From the NCBI GenBank assembly GCA_039583875.1, contig CM077150.1:188794375-188858374 (forward strand): a DNA stretch of 64,000 nt. Reading direction: 5' to 3'. Shown here in pieces: positions 42,370 to 53,502 of the stretch (position 1 is the first letter of the stretch; every line of letters begins with the position of its first letter). The notes under the pieces were generated by a model that saw only the letters and a list, made by a program, of their open reading frames with translations, was not told the DNA's origin and did no database searches. Source of the stretch: Platanthera guangdongensis (Eukaryota; Streptophyta; Magnoliopsida; Asparagales; Orchidaceae). The translations under genes were made by a program, and so were the position numbers.

Positions 42370-42910
42370 CCAAGTACACGCCCTCCAACACGGGCGTGTC
42401 GGGGGGCGTGTTAGCACTATTCATGATCAGATTTCGGCGATTTGACGGCGATTTGACATTGCGGCTGAAAACACGACGGTCATACCCCAGGTCACGGGCG
42501 TGACAGTGGGCGTGTCTGGGAGGTAGAACTGGGCGCGTGTTGCGTCGAAAAGTCATCGGCGGCGGTTTGTCCGGCCAGGTGGAGGAGTACACGCCCGTGT
42601 GGCATCTTGACACGGGCGTGTCGGGGAGTGTCGACGAACGTCGAGCGGAAAATCGTCGAGCTAGAACCTTAATCATCGATCGGGAATGACACAGGCCTGT
42701 TGGGTCATGGAACACGGGCGTGTCCTTGTCGGTTTGACGAACGTTGAATGGAAAATCGTCGAGCTGGCTGACACGGGACAGGTCACGACCGTATAACATT
42801 TGACACGACCATGTGCCAGGGCGTGTCACACTTTTTTTTCAATTGCGCTGATTTATTGGATTTTGAAATGTCACGCCCCGGTCACGGGCGTGACCCAATG
42901 TACACGGGCG
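42370..42910. repeat. GACACG..CGTGTC dyad cluster in the A2 U3
   Basis: About ten copies of ACACGGGCGTGT, some with different outer arms, e.g. GGTCACG/CGTGACC at 42880-42895, mixed with ATCGTCGAGC words. The same motif class as in the unrelated Del-like LTRs. Confidence 0.88.
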
Positions 42911-43088
42911 TGACATTGCATTATTTTGGCATTTTTCCTGAAAATTTCAAGAAACAAAATAAAGCTAAGTTATAATATTTTTTACAAAAAATGAAACATT
43001 TTATTGGACAAAATTAAATAAAAATAACAAAAAAAAATGAAATCGACTTAATTAATGTACATAAAAATGCGTATATTTACCACTCATC

Positions 43089-43793
43089 AGTATGACATAG
43101 TCATAATCTTATTTGAGTCTGAGAAGGACTGTTGTTGCTGATAAAATAGTCCTGATGTTGTAGAAGAAGAACAACTAGCAGCCAGCTCAAGTGGATCCCT
43201 GGTTCACTTAAGAGTCAAGGGGCTACAGTGATGTGGTGCATTAATGATATCACCATAGGTGGATGCAGATTCTTTAAATACAACATCAGCAAGTAGAACT
43301 ATGTTAGCAGCTAGCTCAAATGCTGCAGTGTTGTGTTGTATCTATGTATCAACACAGAAGGTAAGACTCCTAATCAAGTAGACTGATCACTAGGATGATT
43401 TCCTTAGTAGTATCAACATAGGACATTGTCTAGGATCAAGAGATAATCTCTCCCATAATACTTTCTACTCCCCCAATAAATATACCTATTAAAGAAGACA
43501 GAAAGGGGGAGATATGTGGCAATACATAAGTGGTAATGCTTCTAGTAGTGCTCCATTTAAACATTAAGTGGTAGAAAGGAGAGTTCATATTACTTGAGCA
43601 ATTAGTCAAGTAGTATGAGGATGCATTGACCAAACTTATTAAGTCAATACAATTAATTAGAGCACATTTTATTAATATAACATAAGCTAGCAGGTGTGTA
43701 AAAATGTCTACTGCTGCATGAAATTATTCTGCCTATCATGATAATGCCTCTTAGTATTGCTGTGTGTTCTGCCTTCTTCAAATAGGGGGAGAT
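43089..43793 (+). mobile_element. S3: 3' internal end of a Sirevirus-like element
   Basis: No readable gene. Short repeats of AGCAGCYAGCTCAA and TAGTAT words. It ends with the polypurine tract AATAGGGGGAGAT (43781-43793). The left end is lost at the A2 border. Confidence 0.6.
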
Positions 43794-44109
43794 TGTTGGG
43801 TCTATTGCCCACAATATTTCCTAGATTGGATTTGAAGAGGCATCTCCATCAACACTAAGAGCATAGTTGTATTTGATGTTGTTTAAGCTCATCATATAAA
43901 GAATGTTCCATGGAACAAGTCTAAACATGTTGTCTAAGTGATATGACAAGTGGTCAAAAAGTGAAGATGCTGGAAAGGCAGGAAGTAGCCTAAGTGGCCA
44001 AGTCAGGTAAACTCTTACCTATGTTATGGGCTGACAGAAATCTATCTAAGTCCACAGGCGTTGAGTGATGAAGACACACTCAACGCCATACAACAAAAGG
44101 CTGTGAGTA

Positions 44110-44425
44110 GAACTCAGTTACGAAATTCGCCGAACTGAGTTTAGAGTTCGTCGAGCTGAGCTCACCATTCGTCGAGCTAAATTCAGAGTTAAAAATTTTG
44201 AGTTCATCGGGCTCAGTTCAGGAATTCGTTGAACTAAGTTCTATGTTCATCGAGCTTAGCTCACCATTTGTCGAGCTAAGTTCAGAGTTTGAGACACTGA
44301 GTTCGTCGAGCTCAGTTCAGAAAATTCGTCAAACTGAGTTCAGAGTTCGTCGAGCCGAGCTCGCTATTCGTCGAACTCAGTTCAGTTAGTCAAACTCAGT
44401 TCAATCAGTCGAACTAAGTTCAGAA
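44110..44425. repeat. TCGTCGAGCTGAGTTCAG minisatellite (S3)
   Basis: About 14 degenerate units of roughly 20 bp, each with TTCGTCGA and GAGCTGAGTTC, many internally self-complementary (GAGCTC, TCGA). Confidence 0.85.
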
Positions 44426-44569
44426 ACTGGGCTGAGGCAAAAAGCGTTGAGTGATGAAGACACACTCAACGCTCTCAATGCCAGAGAAGCAGGAAGATTT
44501 TTCCTAAGGCAAAAGTGTCGAGACAGTTGAGACAACTGAGAAGATCAATGCAAAAGCATTAAGAGAAAT

Positions 44570-44800
44570 GTTGGTCTCAGCAAAACCGCTAAGACAGGAG
44601 TTAGTCTTAGCACAACCGCTGAGACAAGTTTTGGTCTCAGCAAAATAGCTAAGACAAGAGTTAGTCTCAGCACAACCGCTGAGACAAGTGTTGGTCTCAG
44701 TAAAACTGCTGAGATAAGAGTTTGTCTCAGTACAACTGCTGAGACAAGTGTTGGTATCAGCACAATCTCTTAGACAAGTGTTTGTCTCAGCTGAGAGCAA
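44570..44800. repeat. GCTGAGACAAG...TTGGTCTCAGC minisatellite (S3)
   Basis: Eight or so units of about 30 bp, each an inverted repeat of GCTGAGAC and GTCTCAGC (or GCTAAGAC / GTCTTAGC), so several arm changes are matched on the other arm. Confidence 0.85.
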
Positions 44801-46009
44801 GAAAGATGAGCAATAACTGTTAAGCAGAAAAATGGTTAAGGCAAAAAGTGTTGAGTGGAGGTTGCTCACTCAACGCTGTCAACGCCTAGTGAGGACAGTA
44901 AATCTGTCTAAGTGTTTTGGCATTGAGTGATGCTTACTCACTCAACACATATGCTAATTTTGTTTGATTTTTTGGCTAAGTGCACAGCTGATGACGTCAG
45001 CAAGTCAACAAGTTAACATATATCAAATTAGTGGCGGGATGGCTACAATATGCGACAAATGTTGCCGCAGACCTATTGTACGACAGTTGGCGTTAAAGTA
45101 AAGTTGTTGCTGGACATTAAATGTGTGGGGCCCACTGCTCAAACGTGCTGCTGGCCATTAAACGTATGTGGCCCATTGCTCAAGAGCCGTTGGGTCAAAA
45201 TCACTAAAAGGAAAAAAGGCGTGCAGAGGATGACAACCTTCAGAGAAAAGAAAAGAGATAGTTCTTCTTCTCCGCCATTGTTGCTGAGGTGAAGAACAAG
45301 AAGCTCAAGTCAGCATGACAAAGAGCAAAGTTAGCTGTTGATATCAACATCATCAACATGATAGCTGGTGTGACCTTCATCTACACCAGCAAGCTAGTCC
45401 AAAGTATTTCTCTGAGGAAAGAGGTAGCAGCTAAGGGCCTACCCTTGATGCAAGTTCTTTATAGTTCTAGCTGTACAAGCATCTTGAAGATTTTAATCTG
45501 GAAGCTGTGAAGAGAAGAAGCTTGAAGAAGTAGAGATCTAACAGAAGACTCAGGGTACTTCTTCTCAGGAGTTAAAGTCAGGGCTGAATCACCTCAGCCA
45601 AGGAAAGGAAGAAGAGGTAGAGCTATCCTAGTCTACAAAGTTAGAGATGAGATTTTCTCAACTTAGGTAGTAGAAATTAGCTCCAGTAACTTCACTAACC
45701 AGCAGGAAGAATCCCTGGTGCTGTGAAGGAGTAGTTAGGGCTGACCTTCAGGCTCAGTTAAGGAAGAGGTAGAACTTTGCTCTGCAAGTCACTTCCAGCT
45801 CAAGTAATTACTTGTTGCTGTGAAAGAAGTTAGGACTAAGTACTTCTTAGTTCAGTGAAGGTAGACTCAGGAAATAAATTATTGTAGTCATTATTGGGCT
45901 GAGTCTATCTCAGTCAAGAAGCTTGACACAGAGAAATATCTCTTGTGTCAAGAATATCCATCAACCCACCTTCATCCTGTAGGGTTGAAGTGTGGATCTA
46001 AGCTATAAG

Positions 46010-46470
46010 GCTTAATTGCCTGAGGTAGGAGAGTGCTGATTTCTGAGTGTAGGGCCTTTGTACCCGAGGTAGGTGATAAATGTGTCACTGGGTTGTAGGC
46101 CTTGGATGAGTCTAAGCTATAGGTGCCTGGAAGAGCACTGAGGTTGGTACCTGTTAGGTACTGAGCTGTAGGAGTGTTGCAGCACTCTGAGAGTAGGGCT
46201 TTGTGCCTGAAGTTGTAGGGCTGAAAAGCTTGAGCTGTAGGCCTTAGAGATAAGGCTTAGGTAGGTGGCTTGCGAGTCACTGAGTGTAGGAGCACTGCAG
46301 AGCTCTGAGGTAGGAATCTTTGTAGATCTGAGGTAGGGCCGTCCTCCCCGCCTGAGTCTAGGGCTTAACAACCTGAGGTAGGTGGTCTACTGACCACTGA
46401 GTTGTAGGCCTTTGTGGCTGAGAAGTAAGTCTTGGAGGAGACTTAGAGATCCTAAGGGATCTGAGGTGTA
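46010..46470. repeat. Hairpin ladder in the S3 U5
   Basis: Spacers CTGAGNTGTAGG separate hairpins with different stems: GAGTG/CACTC (46172-46187), GCCTTA/TAAGGC (46241-46256), GTGGCT/AGTCAC with one G-U pair (46265-46280), GAGC/GCTC (near 46290), GTGGTC/GACCAC (46382-46397), AAGTCT/AGACTT (46427-46444), AGATCC/GGATCT (46447-46462). Confidence 0.9.
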
Positions 46471-46759
46471 ACCTATTAGGAGCAGTTTGGAGGAGTTTGT
46501 GCCTAGTCCAACAAGATAGTTGGATACGTGGGTGGGAAAGTGGATGTACCCAATTGGGGAACCACTATAAATCACTGTGTGCTATATTGTGTTGTTTGCT
46601 CTTCATTTATATTGCAGGTACTAAGGACAACTCTAGATCACTTAGTAAGGAAACAACAAAAGAACTTAAAGAGACCAATATCCTATTCACCCCCTCTAGG
46701 TGATTTAGCTATCCTCAAATTAAAGTCTTTCAGCTATCTATCTTATTAGCTAGATCTAT

Positions 46760-48340
46760 AAGCTTCTATTTTTGTAGGCCCAACTTTATGTTGGCCCACT
46801 CCAACTAAAAAGATACTCCCTTCAGATATTCTAATTCTCTGGGCTGATTCTTAACATGCTCTTTGCTCGCAATTAAGGCCTTTAATAACTTCTCATATCT
46901 ATAGATAAGGGTGTTGAAATCAGCTTCATTGTCTGAATTATGTTCTCTATTATTAGAGGAGTATGAACACGATTTATTTCCTGATGTAGAAAAAGAATCT
47001 GAGGCAAAAGTAGGAGTGGTTGGTTTTTATCTTAGCAAGACTTGAACAATCCTGTCCTTCTTCTCCTGATTGGTCTCTCAATAGCCTTCAGGCCCATGAG
47101 AGCCTTCTCCTCTTCTGATTTTGATGTTTCAGACTCACTATCAGACAGTGTAGACTATTTCTTTTCCAAGAGGTTTTTGTCAGCCTTATTTTGCAGTCCA
47201 GTCTTCCAGTTCTCTGACTTTGTCTCCTTTCTTTTTGTTGGGCAATCAACTATGACATGCCCTTGCTTGTTGCAATAATAACATACAATATTAGTCTTAG
47301 CATATTTGTTCTGTGAAGATCCATACCTGTCCCAAGATTTCTTCTTCCTGGGTTTCTCTGAATGATTAATCTTCTTGAGAGAAGAATCTCCAGCTAGACC
47401 CTTCCATCTGCTTTGCCTTATTCTCCTCAATATCTTCTTGAACTGTCTAGAGAAGAGAGACAGTTCCTCCTCAGTCAGGTCTCCTCCCGATGAGGATGAT
47501 TTTGTACACTCAGCGAGTGTGTCTTGTCTCTCTGAGAGTGTTGAATTTTCTCTGGCCTTCCTAGAAGTCTCAGCCTTTAGTACCAAGGACTGTTATCTGT
47601 TATGTGATCTAGCTGAATCTTCATCAGACTTCCTGAGATTGAGCTGTAACTCATGGGACAGCATCTTGCCAAATAGAGCATGTGGGTCTATGTTGGCTAA
47701 ATTGCCCATTTCTTTTATTGCATAGAACTTGATGTCCCATTCCTTGTTTAGGGACCTCAAGAACTTGTCATTGAGTTCATAGTTAGTGAAGCTCCTGCCA
47801 TAAGTCCTTAGGTTGTTTACAATTCTGAAGAACTTTTCAAAACATTCAACCAGTGAGTCTTTCTTATCCCGTTTGAAGGCTTCATACTGTTGGTTTAGCA
47901 GAGATTTTCTATCAACTCTGACCTCTTCAGTTCCTTCCATATAAACAATCAGTGACTCACTCATTTCTTTTGATGTTTTACAATGAATCATGTTTTGAAA
48001 AGTGGAATCATCTATTGCACTGACTATAATATTCTGAGCCCTCTTGTCCATAGAAGCCAAAATGATTTCATCCTTATCCATCACATGTAGGTCTTTGGTG
48101 TCTTGATGTTTTCATCAAGAACTGACACTTTCATAGGAATGAAAGGTCCTTCAACTACTATGATATATATTCTTGGATCTGCTGCCTACATGAATAATCT
48201 GACTCTCTCCTTCCAAATTCCAAAATTCTCTTTGGACCAGACTGAGAGCTTGATGGAATTGTTTTCCCTCTGAGCCATGATTTATCTTTCTCTGCAATCC
48301 TTTTGATTCTAACTAGGTTGTTATTACTTCTTAGTGAACC
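46760..48340 (-). pseudogene. S4 Sirevirus-like gag, decayed
   Basis: Minus-strand gag. The N-terminus (48340-48090) reads WKERVRLFM and VEGPFIPMK across stops and frame changes. The central UBN2-type part is the open stretch 48084-47593 (SMDKRAQNIIVSAIDD, NQQYEAFKRDKKDSLVECFE, FLRSLNKEWDIKFYAIKE). After a stop at 47593 it continues with a knuckle CYYCNKQGHVIVDC (about 47243-47284) and a coiled-coil tail (IYRYEKLLKALIASKEHV, about 46860-46910). It keeps the central domain that S1 lacks. Confidence 0.78.
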
Positions 48341-48354
48341 TCCCTCTGATACCA
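48341..48354 (-). other. S4 primer-binding site
   Basis: TGGTATCAGAGGGA on the minus strand, the same as in S1, two bases from the LTR. Confidence 0.85.
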
Positions 48355-48356
48355 AT

Positions 48357-49570
48357 TGTGAATGTTTATTTTAGGATTGAGAGTGACCTAGAGGGGGGTG
48401 AATAGGTCCAATTTAAATTTTGGCTACTTTTTGAATTCAAAGATTTACTTTTCTATGTTTATTACCCCAGTCAAATAAAAGAAGAAAACTATTTAGCAAT
48501 TTAAACAATCACAACACAATAATCACAACATAGTATACACTAATTCATTGTGGTTCTCCAATTTTTGGGTACATACACTTCCCCCTTCGCCTATCTAGCA
48601 ATGAACTAGATTCGGCCAAACTTGACGTAGCGAGTGTCCGACATTCGGAGAGCGTAACAGACACAAGGTAGTCTACCATGCCCAACACGCCTTAATCCTA
48701 TCGCACCTACACAAGCATCTATCGTCTCGTTACGGATCGGCTCAAATGCAGCACTAAGACCACAAGGAGAAGAGATCGACTCCAAAATAACGATAAAAAA
48801 ATGAGAGTCGGATGATTCCCCAAATCAACATAAAGGTTGCCACTCCTTTTTGAGAGTAAAATCTTGGCTATAGGCCAAGATCCACTCAAGCAAATAGGAT
48901 CTACCCGATCCGGATTATATAAGCTTAAAACGATGAAATCAATTTCAGAAATGGCAAGCGATAGTATTTAAAATCACGAAAAAGCAACGGTTGTTCATCC
49001 TCCACACAATACTAAGCAAGAAATCACAAAGATTAGGGAAGAGAAGTTTCCCAACCCATTTTCATGAACCCACTTGATATGGTGGGAGAATCACTCTCTC
49101 CACGGTTCCACCGGCGTCGCACCGAATGGGCTGCAATCCTTCTTCCTTGGAGTCGCACCGAAGGAAGCCACGCCGCCGTCGCACCGAAGTTGGGAAGAGG
49201 AAGCAAGGTGGGCCGGTGGCTTCACACCATGGGCGGCGGTTAGGGATCTCCTTGGCTGAAACTCTCTCAATAAGGGTTACATTTTGCTTTTTTTAATTCT
49301 CTAATCTCATTCTCATAAAGGGGGGCTCCATATATAGGAGTTACAACACACACATCTAACCATCCAAGAAGGAGATGAAATCTCATCCATCCAAAATGCT
49401 AAATACACACCAAAATGTTTGTCAAAATGCAGGAAATAAATATTACAAGTCCCAAAATGAATATAAAATTATTAACCAAGCTTGGAATAATTTTATATTC
49501 GCACATATAAAAATAAAATTAATTAGAGCATGAGATATTAATTAAAATAGTCTTCAAGTGGGTGTAGCAC
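48357..49570 (-). repeat. S4 5' LTR
   Basis: Plus-strand start TGTGAATGTTTATTTTAGG, then GAGGGGGGTGAATAGG; TATA box CTATATATGG (minus) near 49331-49340. The outer end is placed at GGGTGTAGCA by inference. GC-rich CGTCGCACCGAA repeats at 49105-49190. No gene. Confidence 0.6.
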
Positions 49571-49706
49571 GCTGCGGGCGAAGGTTGTAGCGTCGTCTTC
49601 CGTGAGCATCATCATGGCTCCGAAGGTCTTTATGCTGTAGCGCCTCGGCAACCAGATCGTCATCTAGTAGAGGTAGCGGGGCGGCGACATAAATCCTCCC
49701 CTGCTC

Positions 49707-51225
49707 AAAATCACATATCTATGATGCGTGGTCCAAGAGATAGTGATGGAGAAGAGCGACATCCAAGCATCTAAGCTCCGTCTCAAGGACCCAAGAGTCG
49801 TCCGAAGGGGGGCAGTCACACTAACGGATGAGGAAGCGGTAGGTAGCACCATCAGAAGTAACAAGTGGCTCAGCCGCCAGGATACTATCTGGAGTAAGGA
49901 ATGTCTTGGGAAACCTGGGAAACATGTTGGAAGTAGGAATAAAGGAATGCAACTCACCATCCTAGGAGATACCTGTGGGGTCCGTAAGAGAGAGATCATC
50001 CGAACTACCACTCCCCAACCAATTAGAAAGTTCAGTGGAAGGAGAAGACGACAAAGAATTCAACTCTAGTGGAGGTGAAACAAACATCATCAAATCCGAG
50101 ACATTAAAAATGGGGGAGATACCCCAATCAGCAGGCAAATCCAAAACGAAAGCATTATCTCCTAACTTCTTTATAATCCGAAATGGGCCGACGCTCTTTG
50201 GTGCTAACTTTTTAACTGTGCCAGTTGGCAGTCATTCGGGAACTAACCAGACTAAGACCAGATCACCAATCTTAAAGTGTGGCACTCTCCTATGTAGATT
50301 AGCGTGCGCTTGATAAGACTCGTATTGAGAAGCCAAGGTAGCCCGTATATGTGTATGTAGGTCCTGAATGTGTTGGGTGAAGGAGTGGGCAAACTGACTT
50401 ACTTTATACGACGGGGGCAATGGAACCAATTCAAGTGGCACCGGGGCCTTGTACCCGTGAACAATCTCATTTGGAGAAATACCCGTGGACCTATTTTTGG
50501 AATTATTGTAGGCTAATTGGGCATGGGGAAGAAGTAAATCCCAAGTACCTTTGTGGTCGCTTACAGGACATCTTAAAGGATTTCCCAAGCTTCGATTAAC
50601 CACTTCCGTCTGCCCATCAGTTTGGGGATGATAGGCGGCGGAAAACAATAATTTGGTACCCATTAAAATCCAAAGCATTTTCCAGAAATAACTCGTAAAC
50701 TTGACATCTCTATCCGAGACTATTGTCTTCGGTACTCTACAGTGGCTAACAACGTGAGTAAAATATAATTTTGCAATGTGAGACGCATCGTTAGTCCTAC
50801 TACACGGAAGGAAATATGCTATTTTAGGAAACCTATCCACAACTACGAAAATAGAATCGTGATGTCGGAAGGTGATGGGAAGGCCTAAAATGAAATCCAT
50901 GCTAACGTCTTCCAATGGTACAGAAGGGATGGGTACTGGGGTGTATAACCCAACATTAGATTTAGTTCCCTTAGAGACTTAACATGTACGACAACTACTC
51001 ACTACTCCTCCAACCATTGCCTTAAGTTTTGGCCAATAAAATTTCTCCTCAACAAGAGCAATGGTTTTATCCCGCCCAAAGTTTCCACTCAAACCGCCGC
51101 TATGTAGTTCCCAAATAATGTGATGTCGTAATGAGGAACGCGGAATACACAACTTTCCGTGCCTAAAGAGATAACCGTCCCGAATAGTAAAAGCCGAAAT
51201 AGTCGTGGGTGAGCTGTCCTGGGCA
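49707..51225 (-). pseudogene. CV4 integrase and chromodomain-like end
   Basis: The zinc-binding N-terminus is near 51110-50990 (HHIIWELHSGG ... CRTC). The catalytic core from 50915 has D in SMDFILGLP, D in VSDRDVKF and E in TDGQTEVVN, the full DDE set. Stops lie at about 50980 (before the core) and 50232. Beyond it, [20 protein letters not shown] and [10 protein letters not shown] lead to a chromodomain-type stretch (PPSDDSWVLETELRCLD, about 49775-49825) whose tryptophan-rich centre is broken by a stop. It would integrate cDNA and steer it to chromatin; this copy cannot. Confidence 0.8.
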
Positions 51226-51230
51226 GATAG
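51226..51230. repeat. Target-site duplication GATAG of D4 (left copy)
   Basis: GATAG at 51226-51230 and 53498-53502 flanks the solo LTR; removing LTR and one copy restores the pol reading across the site. Confidence 0.92.
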
Positions 51231-52243
51231 TGTAACAACTCCATCCGTTCATATGGTATATCCTAGAAGGTCCGGCCGGGACCCCACAACATAAATCAAA
51301 AAACAGGCAGTGAATGTATGAGATGATACCAGAGTAGCGTAGTGCACCAATCCCAAAGCATTCTAGCGGAAGCCTATACTACCACGTGAACTCCTCTCTT
51401 GAATGTCCAACAAATAAAACACCATATTTTATAGCATATAGGAATGTCTTACAACGTGTAAACATCATTGGCCTTATGGCCTTACAAGGCTTTCAAACAG
51501 TGGCCCCAACATTGGCGTACAGGCCGGCCACAATAAAAGAAAACACAACAAACATTTCCACATAGCCTTCGAGGGCTAGCAGTAGCAGCAGCAGCAGCAA
51601 GGACCTCAACCTTTTCGTACCGCTTGGCTCTCCAGCACCTGTACAGGGACAATCCACCCAACGGTGGCAAACAGAAGCAACGGTCAGCGTTCAGCTGACC
51701 CAATTATAACGACCCTACCCCTTTTCTCGGGGCAGCGGTAATCTTCCCTGCAGGCATATCATATCACAAGCATGACAATATATTCATATAATGTGCTTTC
51801 ACGCACACATGCCATCACAACCGTTCACCACCCGGCCCAACGGTCCGTGCACTCAGGGCACATTCTTGGTGTTCTGGAAAAGCACTTGCCCACCACCGTA
51901 TCAGGGTCACAACCCAACAGTAACTCTCTTGAGCATTTACTCCATGACATGCAGCCGGAGTTTTATAGTCTTAGTGAACCGGGATTGGCCCTTAGCCCCC
52001 CATGGTCTCACGGAGCGCAGGCCTAAGACTCTTGCTATGCGCTCCAACAGACTGCACTTTCTGGTCTCATGTCGGATGGACATAACGCAGGTCGGATCCT
52101 CCACCCCCCGTTGCTTAAATCGCCTTGCCATCACTGAGCACAGCGTACTCGCAGCTATAAAAAGGCGCGGGTAGGTCTCACCTATCCTGTTCTAGCATTC
52201 AAAGCCTGGGCATAATTCTTACACCCATTCTCTCACAACAACA

Positions 52244-52525
52244 ACGGGTCTTTCCTGGGCACACCAGTACTTCCTGTTACTCGTTCACAGGTACGACACC
52301 GCAATATCACAAATGTCAGGGGTCTTTCCTGGGCACACTAGTACTTCATGTTACTCTCTTCACAGGTGGACACCCTACGACATAAAGCATCATAAAGGGC
52401 CTTTCCTGGTCACACCAGTACTTCCTATTACTCATTCACAGGTACGACCCAATAGCACAAGCATAACACGGATATTTTCCTGGACTACCACTCCAGTACT
52501 TCCTGCTACTACTCTTCACAGGCAT
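52244..52525. repeat. 75-bp repeat, four copies, in D4
   Basis: Units carry GGTCTTTCCTGGGCACACCA then GTACTTCCTGTTACTC and TTCACAGGTACGAC. Confidence 0.85.
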
Positions 52526-53114
52526 AACCCGTTGAATCCTTCAACTACACATTTATCACGGAGTCTTCTCCAATTCGTATGCAACATCACCAATCCAAAC
52601 CAACCTGTCCAGATGGGCTTCACACAACATGCCTATTCCGTACTCCATTTTCGGATCTATATGCCAACAAAGGGGATTTCATGCATCCGCCCAAAGACTC
52701 TCAAAATCAGCCACCTCTTGGTGGGGGAATCACAAACATATACCAAAAGGAAGCCTTCACATGGCTAGGAAGAAAAGTCATTACCCTTTAAGCCCTCTTT
52801 GGTGCCATGAGCGCTAAACTAGCTTCAACGACTCACAAGAGCTTTTCCTCTGCAACGTCGGCCTCGGATCTCTAGTCGGTAAACCGCAGCACCACCGGTG
52901 ATCAGCCCCCTTTCCTCCTCCTCCTTCTTCCTCTCTCTTTCTTCCTTCATTTCCTAGACATTTCCATACTTAGATGGGTATATTGTTTGACCCAACCGTC
53001 TTTCCATTTTTCATCTTATTTAGAGCATTTTTTACCTCTGATACTTGAATTTTACGATAAAATGTTATGTTCTTATACTCTTCTGATTTACTTAACTCTT
53101 ACAAGTTCAATTCA

Positions 53115-53460
53115 TCGGGCCGTGTGCCAGGCCTATGTGCCCATGATACGCCCGTGTCCCAGGCCGTGTGCCCATACACGGCACTCGACATGCCCCAGCT
53201 CAAAATCATCGGGCTAAGTTCGTCGACCAAAGGGATACGCCCTGTGACACGCCCGTGTCACAGGCCGTGTTCACTGCACTCGACGAACGTCGACCACATA
53301 TCGACACTCGACTATCGTCGAGCAACTTTCGTCGAACTCGCTGACACGCCTGTGTCCACAGTCGACAAAATTTTGTCGACCACTCGTCGACTGTTCCTCT
53401 CGACACTCAACGCACACAGGACACGCCCTGGGACACGCCCGTGTCCCAGGCCGTGTCACC
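53115..53460. repeat. GACACG..CGTGTC dyad cluster in the D4 U3
   Basis: Includes CCTGTGACACG/CGTGTCACAGG (53241-53264) and the matched variant CCTGGGACACG/CGTGTCCCAGG (53427-53450), each around CC, plus ACGAACGTCGACC and TATCGTCGAGC words. Confidence 0.9.
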
Positions 53461-53502
53461 CGCAAATTGGCCCGCTGATAAAAATTGGGCTGTTACAGAT
53501 AG

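Larger units (their letters stand above)
42138..43088 (-). repeat. A2: U3 side of the Athila-type LTR
   Basis: On the minus strand it starts TGATGAGTGGTAAATATACG at 43088, the typical TGATGA end; GTATG (43089-43093) may be its target duplication. It contains a poly-G run (42235-42252), a TATA box and the GACACG dyad cluster. Interrupted by S1. Confidence 0.65.
44057..44975. repeat. Spaced GTTGAGTG...CACTCAAC hairpins in the S3 U3
   Basis: Four hairpins: 44057-44087 (arms GGCGTTGAGTG / CACTCAACGCC), 44444-44472, about 44848-44878 and about 44924-44958. The first two share the loop ATGAAGACA. They bracket the two minisatellites. Confidence 0.85.
43794..46732 (+). repeat. S3 3' LTR
   Basis: Starts TGTTGGGTCTATTGCCCACA (homologous to the S1 LTR start) and ends CAAATTAAAGTCTTTCA, about 2.94 kb. 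U3 holds two minisatellites and four GTTGAGTG hairpins; U5 holds the hairpin ladder, then TGGATGTACCCAATTGGGG and TATTCACCCCCTCTAGG shared with S1, S2 and S4. No gene. Confidence 0.75.
46733..49570 (-). mobile_element. S4: 5' part of a Sirevirus-like element
   Basis: Minus strand: 5' LTR (48357-49570), primer-binding site, decayed gag; S3 replaces the rest at 46732. It sits in the 3' LTR of CV4, CGCTG (49571-49575) being its possible target duplication. Confidence 0.65.
51231..53497 (-). repeat. D4: solo Del-like LTR
   Basis: 2267 bp, TGTAACAACTCC...GGGCTGTTACA, with GGTCCGGCCGGG near the start as in D1. No internal region: unequal recombination between two LTRs is the standard explanation. 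Contains (AGC)n at 51577-51599, a 75-bp repeat (about 52244-52525) and the dyad cluster 53115-53460. No gene. Confidence 0.92.
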
